A DNA stretch of 64,000 bases from Pseudomonas viciae (GTDB lineage Bacteria; Pseudomonadota; Gammaproteobacteria; Pseudomonadales; Pseudomonadaceae), in the NCBI RefSeq assembly GCF_004786035.1, contig NZ_CP035088.1, positions 6,409,001 to 6,473,000 of the forward strand, read 5' to 3'. The position numbers and the translations under genes were made by a program. Under the pieces are notes generated by a model. That model was not told the origin of the DNA. It made no database searches and worked only from the letters and a program-made list of their open reading frames with translations. Shown here piece by piece: positions 59,542 to 64,000 of the stretch. Position 1 is the first letter of the stretch; each line of letters opens with the position of its first letter.

Positions 59542-59904
59542 ATGAGCATTCAGGATATCGTCGACTTCAGCCAGGCCAACACCACCGCCGAACGCTATCG
59601 CCCGGACCCAGCCAAGGTGTTCAAGGGCGACCCCGAGCAAACGGTGTTCAACCACTACAGCAGCCCGTGCGGGCAGATGAACGCTGGCGTATGGGAAGGC
59701 GCCGTCGGCCAGTGGATGGTCAATTACACCGAACATGAATACTGCGAGATCGTCCAGGGCGTTTCCGTGCTGCGGGACGACGATGGCAATGCCAAGACCC
59801 TGCGGGCCGGTGACCGCTTTGTGATCCCGGCGGGGTTCAAGGGCACTTGGGAAGTGTTGGAGCCTTGCCGCAAGATTTATGTGGTGTTTGAACAGAAGAG
59901 TTGA
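59542..59904 (+). CDS. Cupin domain protein
   Basis: A 120-residue single-domain cupin of the DUF861/cupin_3 type (GQMNAGVWEGAVGQWMVNYT, EHEYCEIVQGVSVLRDDDG, AGDRFVIPAGFKGTWEVLEP). The Glu-rich motif EHEYCE may bind a metal. Many members are named only by fold; an enzymatic role in amino-acid or ureide metabolism is possible. The start at 59542 (MSIQDIVDFSQANT) is preferred to an earlier in-frame start at 59497. It is divergent from kauB. Confidence 0.8.
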   Translation: MSIQDIVDFSQANTTAERYRPDPAKVFKGDPEQTVFNHYSSPCGQMNAGVWEGAVGQWMVNYTEHEYCEIVQGVSVLRDDDGNAKTLRAGDRFVIPAGFKGTWEVLEPCRKIYVVFEQKS

Positions 59905-60074
59905 GCCCCGCCGAAAAGGACGCTGACACTCTATCGCTGGCCAATGACCGCTGCAGCCGGTAAGACTGCGCACAGGCGCCACATGTTTCATCGTCGCAAT
60001 GGCAACGCACAGGATGTGCGGCCAATTCGACAATGTGGGCGCCCTGATCCTTTATATATTTGCAAGGAGGCAAT

Positions 60075-60293
60075 ATGCCCGCCTTACCCGATCAATGCGA
60101 TCTCGCCATCGCCCAATACACCATCGGCCAAAAATGCACCCCCGAACTGCTTGAAGAGGTTCGCGCCCTGGCCAACGGGGCTCCCGTACGCGCCACCGGC
60201 CCGAAATACCCTTCGAGCTGGGATCTGCGTCCGCGACGCATCAACCTGCACACCAATGCCGACAGAATCATTGTCAGCATCAACTGCGGCTGA
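60075..60293 (+). CDS. Small protein resembling peptidase inhibitor family I78
   Basis: A 72-residue protein ending NLHTNADRIIVSINCG, which resembles the C-terminal signature of the I78 family (Asn/Arg-rich strand followed by a terminal CG). The first part (LAIAQYTIGQKCTPELLEEV) has one further Cys. No signal peptide is visible, whereas many I78 proteins are exported, so it may act in the cytoplasm. AGGAGG at 60065-60070 is a strong ribosome site only 4 bases from the ATG. Confidence 0.6.
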   Translation: MPALPDQCDLAIAQYTIGQKCTPELLEEVRALANGAPVRATGPKYPSSWDLRPRRINLHTNADRIIVSINCG

Positions 60294-60330
60294 TCGACAC
60301 CGTCGCGGACACACAAACTGACGCACAACA

Positions 60331-60364
60331 AAAAAGGCCCGTATCTCGCGATACGGGCCTTTTT
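60331..60364. terminator. Bidirectional intrinsic terminator
   Basis: AAAAAGGCCCGTAT and ATACGGGCCTTTTT form a perfect 14-base stem with a 6-base loop between the convergent I78-like gene and rpmG. Confidence 0.95.
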
Positions 60365-60384
60365 CGTAAGAAGGGAAAAATCAA

Positions 60385-60540
60385 TTACTTGATTTTGCCT
60401 TCCTTGTAGATCACGTGCTTGCGAACAACCGGATCATATTTCTTGATCTCGATTTTGTCCGGGGTAGTACGCTTGTTCTTGTCGGTAGTGTAGAAGTGAC
60501 CAGTACCGGCGCTCGAGATCAAACGAATCAATTCACGCAT
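60385..60540 (-). CDS. rpmG: 50S ribosomal protein L33
   Basis: A 51-residue basic protein beginning [20 protein letters not shown] and ending [12 protein letters not shown]. It contains the L33 pattern with conserved [17 protein letters not shown]. It lacks the zinc-binding cysteines of the C+ type, so it is the zinc-independent form. It starts 11 bp after the rpmB stop, the conserved rpmB-rpmG operon. Confidence 0.96.
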   Translation of the reverse strand: MRELIRLISSAGTGHFYTTDKNKRTTPDKIEIKKYDPVVRKHVIYKEGKIK

Positions 60541-60551
60541 GATTAGCTCCC

Positions 60552-60785
60552 TTAAACCTTGCCATCGCGACGAAGTTCGGCCAGCACGACACTGATGCCA
60601 CGCTTGTCGATGATGCGCATGCCTTTGGCAGATACGCGCAGACGCACAAAACGTTTCTCTTCTTCAACCCAGAAGCGGTGATGCTGCAGGTTCGGCAGGA
60701 AACGACGACGGGTTTTGTTGTTTGCGTGGGAAATGTTATTCCCAGTCACCGGACCCTTACCGGTAACTTGACAGACTCTCGACAT
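60552..60785 (-). CDS. rpmB: 50S ribosomal protein L28
   Basis: A 77-residue basic protein with the L28 signature [20 protein letters not shown] followed by [13 protein letters not shown], and [18 protein letters not shown]. It binds the large ribosomal subunit. It is the first gene of the rpmBG operon, with a probable promoter about 150 bp upstream. Confidence 0.97.
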   Translation of the reverse strand: MSRVCQVTGKGPVTGNNISHANNKTRRRFLPNLQHHRFWVEEEKRFVRLRVSAKGMRIIDKRGISVVLAELRRDGKV

Positions 60786-61221
60786 GCCTCAGCCCTCTAA
60801 AACCACATGCCCAACCCGGCATGGGTTGGCCGCTTAATCTCTCAGTCATTTGGCGCCAGGCGCCGCGTTTCTTTAAGGGTCTTACCGGCTACACCTACAG
60901 TGAAGGAACCGGGCCCCTAGAAAAGAGCGCTGCTTTATACCAGAAAGACCACAGTGCAACAACAGCCGATGTGATTTGTCTTCGCAGGAAGTGCTCGACC
61001 AACCGCCCTGGACGGCTGGGGCAAAGGCTGGCGCGGCCCGTTACCACTCGTCGCTGCGCGCAGGTTTTTTTCACCCACGGCGGTTTTGAGCCATCAACGC
61101 GCCGGCGCAGAGTGCCGGAAAATGCAAAAAGGGGATAGTCATTTGGCGGCGAGCCCACTAGGGTAGGCCTTTTCCAGACTGCACTCGCAGATGGGCCTCC
61201 GACTTGCACAGGAAACCGACC
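60786..61221. other. 436-bp intergenic region between rpmB and the DppA-like gene
   Basis: It divides divergent rpmB and the peptide-binding protein gene. It carries a candidate rpmB promoter on the minus strand and several short GC-rich imperfect inverted repeats (GGCGCCAGGCGCC near 60852). I see no gene or repeat family in it. Confidence 0.5.
60934..60962 (-). promoter_or_regulatory. Candidate sigma-70 promoter for rpmBG
   Basis: On the minus strand TTGTTG (60962-60957) and TATAAA (60939-60934) are separated by 17 bases. TGG before the -10 box gives partial extended character. It would leave a leader of about 140 bases. Confidence 0.4.
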
Positions 61222-62808
61222 ATGCGCCTCGCTGCCCTACCACTGTTGCTCGCCCCTCTGCTGATCAGCCCGCAGGCCTTGGCCGCTGCCCTGAGCGTCT
61301 GCACCGAAGCCAGCCCGGAAGGGTTCGATGTCGTCCAGTACAACTCATTGACCACCACCAACGCCTCCGCCGACGTGCTGATGAACCGTCTGGTGGATTT
61401 CGACACCGCCAGCGGCAAAGTGGTGCCTAGCCTGGCTGACCACTGGGAAGTCTCGACCGATGGCCTGACCTACGTGTTCAAGCTGCACCCACAGGTCAAA
61501 TTCCATCGCACCGAGTACTTCACGCCGCGCCGCGACCTGAACGCCGAGGACGTGAAATTCAGCTTCGAGCGCATGCTCGACCCGGCGAACCCTTGGCACA
61601 AGGTTGCGCAGAGCGGCTTTCCCCATGCCCAGTCCATGCAACTGCCAGCGCTGATCAAGAAAATCGACGCACTGGATCCGTTGACCGTGCGTTTCACCCT
61701 CAATCACGCGGATTCGACCTTCCTGGCGACGTTGAGCATGGGGTTTGCGTCCATCTATTCGGCCGAATACGCCGATCAGTTGCTGAAGGCCGGCACGCCA
61801 GAAAAGCTCAACAATCTGCCTATCGGCACCGGCCCTTTCGTTTTCAACCGGTTCCAGAAAGACGCTTCGATTCGCTACAAGGCCAACGCTGATTATTTCG
61901 GCGGCAAGCCCCAAGTGGATCCCTTGATCTTCGCCATCACGCCGGACGCCAACGTGCGCCTGCAGAAATTGCGCCGCAACGAATGCCAGATTGCCCTGTC
62001 GCCCAAGCCATTGGACGTACAAGCCGCCAGGCAAGAGCCTACGCTGAATGTGGCCCAGACCGACGCCTTCATGACCGCGTTCGTGGCGATCAACAGCCAA
62101 CATCCGCCGCTGGACAAACCCGAGGTGCGCCAGGCCATCAACCTCGCCTTCGACAAGGCCAGCTACCTCAAGGCTGTCTTCGAAGGCACTGCCGAAGCGG
62201 CCAATGGCCCCTATCCACCGAACACCTGGAGCTACGCCAGGAGCCTGCCCGGCTACGCCCATGACCCGGCCAAAGCCCGCGACCTGCTGGCCAAGGCCGG
62301 CTTGAAAGAAGGCTTCCAGACCACCATCTGGACCCGCCCTTCCGGCAGCCTGCTGAACCCCAACCCCAGCCTTGGCGCGCAACTGCTGCAGTCCGACCTG
62401 GCGGAAATCGGTATCCAGGCCGAGATCCGGGTGATCGAATGGGGGGAGCTGATCCGCCGCGCCAAGGCCGGCGAACACGACCTGCTGTTCATGGGCTGGG
62501 CTGGCGACAACGGCGATCCGGATAATTTCCTCACGCCGCAGTTTTCCTGCGCGGCGCTCAAGTCCGGCACCAACTTCGCCCGCTACTGCAACCCGGACCT
62601 GGACAAGCTGATCAGCGCCGGCAAGACCACTGGCGAACAAGGCGTGCGCACCAAGCTCTACGAACAGGCCCAGGCACAGATCCAGCAACAGGCCCTATGG
62701 CTGCCCCTCGCGCACCCGACCGCGTTCGCGCTGACCCGCAAGGATGTACAGGGTTACGCGGTCAGCCCGTTTGGGCGGCAGGATTACTCCAAAGTCAGCC
62801 TCAAGTAA
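61222..62808 (+). CDS. Dipeptide ABC-transporter substrate-binding protein, DppA-like
   Basis: A 528-residue periplasmic binding protein (SBP family 5). A signal peptide (LAALPLLLAPLLISPQALAA) ends near residue 22. The mature protein starts LSVCTEASPEGFDVVQYNSL and has the family pattern LADHWEVSTDGLTYVFKLHP followed by VKFHRTEYFTPRRDLNAEDV. The C-terminal lobe has NGDPDNFLTPQFSC. It would bind short peptides for DppBCDF. No permease or ATPase gene follows, so it must use components encoded elsewhere. AGGAAA precedes the chosen start. Confidence 0.88.
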   Translation: MRLAALPLLLAPLLISPQALAAALSVCTEASPEGFDVVQYNSLTTTNASADVLMNRLVDFDTASGKVVPSLADHWEVSTDGLTYVFKLHPQVKFHRTEYFTPRRDLNAEDVKFSFERMLDPANPWHKVAQSGFPHAQSMQLPALIKKIDALDPLTVRFTLNHADSTFLATLSMGFASIYSAEYADQLLKAGTPEKLNNLPIGTGPFVFNRFQKDASIRYKANADYFGGKPQVDPLIFAITPDANVRLQKLRRNECQIALSPKPLDVQAARQEPTLNVAQTDAFMTAFVAINSQHPPLDKPEVRQAINLAFDKASYLKAVFEGTAEAANGPYPPNTWSYARSLPGYAHDPAKARDLLAKAGLKEGFQTTIWTRPSGSLLNPNPSLGAQLLQSDLAEIGIQAEIRVIEWGELIRRAKAGEHDLLFMGWAGDNGDPDNFLTPQFSCAALKSGTNFARYCNPDLDKLISAGKTTGEQGVRTKLYEQAQAQIQQQALWLPLAHPTAFALTRKDVQGYAVSPFGRQDYSKVSLK

Positions 62809-62814
62809 CCACCT

Positions 62815-62902
62815 GTAGGAGCGGGCTTGCTCGCGAATGCGGTCGATCAGTCAACGATGATGCTGCCTGACACGCCCCCTTCGCGAGCAAGCCCGCTCCC
62901 AC
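62815..62902. repeat. REP doublet
   Basis: GTAGGAGCGGGCTTGCTCGC at the left and the inverted GCGAGCAAGCCCGCTCCCAC at the right flank a 47-bp spacer, between convergent dppA-like and radC genes. Confidence 0.9.
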
Positions 62903-62929
62903 AAAGAGCTTCGTATCGCCTGATGTCGC

Positions 62930-63604
62930 CTACACCCACCCATATTCCGCCATCGACAGCGGCTCCCCATCGCCGACAATGAAATGATCCAGCACCCGAA
63001 CATCAATCAACTCCAAGGCCTCTTGCAGTCGATCGGTGAGCACCCGGTCGGCCTGGCTGGGCTCGGTGTTGCCGGAGGGATGGTTGTGACACAGGATCAA
63101 CGCGGCGGCGTTGTGGGCCAGGGCCCGCTTGACCACCTGCCGAGGATAGACACTGGCGCTGTCGATCGAGCCGTGAAACAGCGACTCATACGCCAGCACC
63201 CGATGCCGCGAATCCAGGAACAGGCACCCAAACACCTCGTGAGGTTCATGGCGCAGCATGGCCTTGAGGTAATCACGCACGGCCAGCGGGCTCTCCAGCA
63301 CTGAATCTCGTCGCAAGTCTTCGGCCAGGTGACGACGCCCCATTTCCAGCACCGCCTGCAACTGTGCGAACTTCGCCGGGCCAAGACCCAGTTGCGCCCT
63401 GAAGGATCGCAGGTCGGCCTCCAGTAAAGCCCGCAGGCTGCCAAATTGATGCAGCAGGTGTCGCGCCAGGTCCACGGCACTTTTGCCGGACACGCCGGTG
63501 CGCAGGAAGATCGCCAGCAATTCGGCGTCCGACAGGCTCGCCGGCCCCTGGTCCAGCAGTTTCTCCCGCGGGCGCTCCGCCGCAGGCCAATCCCGAATAC
63601 TCAT
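62930..63604 (-). CDS. radC: RadC (JAB/MPN domain protein)
   Basis: A 224-residue protein with an N-terminal helix-hairpin-helix region ([20 protein letters not shown], then [16 protein letters not shown]) and a C-terminal JAMM metalloprotease-like domain with [18 protein letters not shown], the metal-binding HxHx7SxxD motif. Its role in recombination or repair is unsettled. The ATG at 63604 ([10 protein letters not shown]) gives the family N-terminus. It is divergent from coaBC, as in many gamma-proteobacteria. Confidence 0.94.
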   Translation of the reverse strand: MSIRDWPAAERPREKLLDQGPASLSDAELLAIFLRTGVSGKSAVDLARHLLHQFGSLRALLEADLRSFRAQLGLGPAKFAQLQAVLEMGRRHLAEDLRRDSVLESPLAVRDYLKAMLRHEPHEVFGCLFLDSRHRVLAYESLFHGSIDSASVYPRQVVKRALAHNAAALILCHNHPSGNTEPSQADRVLTDRLQEALELIDVRVLDHFIVGDGEPLSMAEYGWV

Positions 63605-63749
63605 AGCATCTCCCTGATCTTGGGCGCCGCTGTTCCGTAGCGGTCGCTGTGATATCGTAGCCCATCTTTTTTGCAGGCGATTTGCACCCTGGCAGGCTGC
63701 TGCCAAGGGGTTCGCCTTGCACTGACCACTGAAATCCAAAGGCAGGCCT

Positions 63750-64000
63750 ATGCAGCGGCTGTATCGGAAACGCATCGTTCTGGGCGTCGGCGGCGGCATT
63801 GCCGCCTACAAGAGCGCCGAGCTGGTTCGCAGGCTTATCGACCAGGGCGCAGAAGTGCGGGTCGTCATGACTCGCGGCGGTAGTGAGTTCATCACCCCGC
63901 TGACCATGCAGGCCCTGTCCGGACACCCGGTCCACCTGGACTTGCTCGACCCGGCGGCTGAAGCCGCCATGGGTCATATCGAGTTGGCCAAGTGGGCCGA
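63750..64000 (+). CDS. coaBC: CoaBC (Dfp) flavoprotein, 3' end outside window
   Basis: The first 83 residues of phosphopantothenoylcysteine synthetase/decarboxylase, a coenzyme A synthesis enzyme. The N-terminus [20 protein letters not shown] is the FMN-binding start of the CoaC decarboxylase domain, followed by [20 protein letters not shown] and the QALSGHPVH segment. The rest runs past the window edge. radC-coaBC divergence supports the call. Confidence 0.93.
   Translation, partial: MQRLYRKRIVLGVGGGIAAYKSAELVRRLIDQGAEVRVVMTRGGSEFITPLTMQALSGHPVHLDLLDPAAEAAMGHIELAKWA

Overview
The window is chromosomal DNA of a fluorescent Pseudomonas (P. fluorescens group, species not determinable by eye). 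The evidence is the GC-rich coding bias, the gene order (algP-algQ-dsbB-hemYDC-algR | argH, cyaA-rnk-cyaY | lptM-lysA-dapF-xerC, glnK-amtB, comM, rep-xpt, pauR-dadX-dadA | lrp, kauB, rpmBG, radC | coaBC), and many REP palindromes of the type GTGGGAGCGGGCTTGCTCGCGA. No insertion sequence, prophage, CRISPR array, tRNA or rRNA was seen. Almost every gene belongs to a conserved core or near-core neighbourhood.

Layout. 1-1.7 kb: end of a YcfL-like gene, an LpoB-family lipoprotein and a second secreted LpoB/CsgG-like protein. 1.8-5 kb: LysE exporter, a small MscS-type channel translationally coupled to a YheS-like ABC-F ATPase. 5-9 kb: TIGR02444 protein, the repeat-rich histone-like AlgP, an exported FKBP isomerase, AlgQ/Rsd and DsbB. 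9-14 kb: leftward haem block algR-hemC-hemDX-hemY, with HemD and HemX fused in one frame and no algZ/fimS kinase gene beside algR. 14.5-21 kb: argH, a GST, two small conserved proteins, cyaA, rnk. 21-26.6 kb: cyaY and a DUF1289 gene leftward, and the rightward lptM-lysA-dapF-DUF484-xerC-HAD operon. 26.8-30.2 kb: sutA, yjbQ, the nitrogen-control pair glnK-amtB, ubiK.

30.2-41.2 kb is the most individual stretch. It holds a histidine kinase whose membrane domain matches the plant/cyanobacterial ethylene-binding domain residue for residue, then comM, an exported DUF4432 aldose-epimerase-like protein, a Cache-type chemoreceptor, a LysR regulator divergent from a MATE exporter, and a GGDEF/EAL protein with a degenerate GGDEF motif. 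41-46.7 kb: rep, xpt, a large acetyl-CoA hydrolase/transferase family protein and a cytochrome c5. 46.8-59.9 kb is an amino-acid and polyamine catabolism region: PauR, DadX, RidA, DadA, Lrp, a gamma-glutamylpolyamine oxidase-like flavoenzyme, a MocR regulator, a PLD-type lipoprotein, an MFS transporter and KauB aldehyde dehydrogenase. 60-64 kb: a small I78-like protein, rpmG-rpmB, a DppA-like binding protein, radC and the start of coaBC.

The best candidate for something under-described is the ethylene-receptor-like histidine kinase at 30257-31534. Other points worth checking are the HemD-HemX fusion with an internal ribosome site, the orphan AlgR with two inverted repeats upstream, and the 12-bp tandem array in algP. 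All functional calls are from reading the translated sequence; no database search was run.
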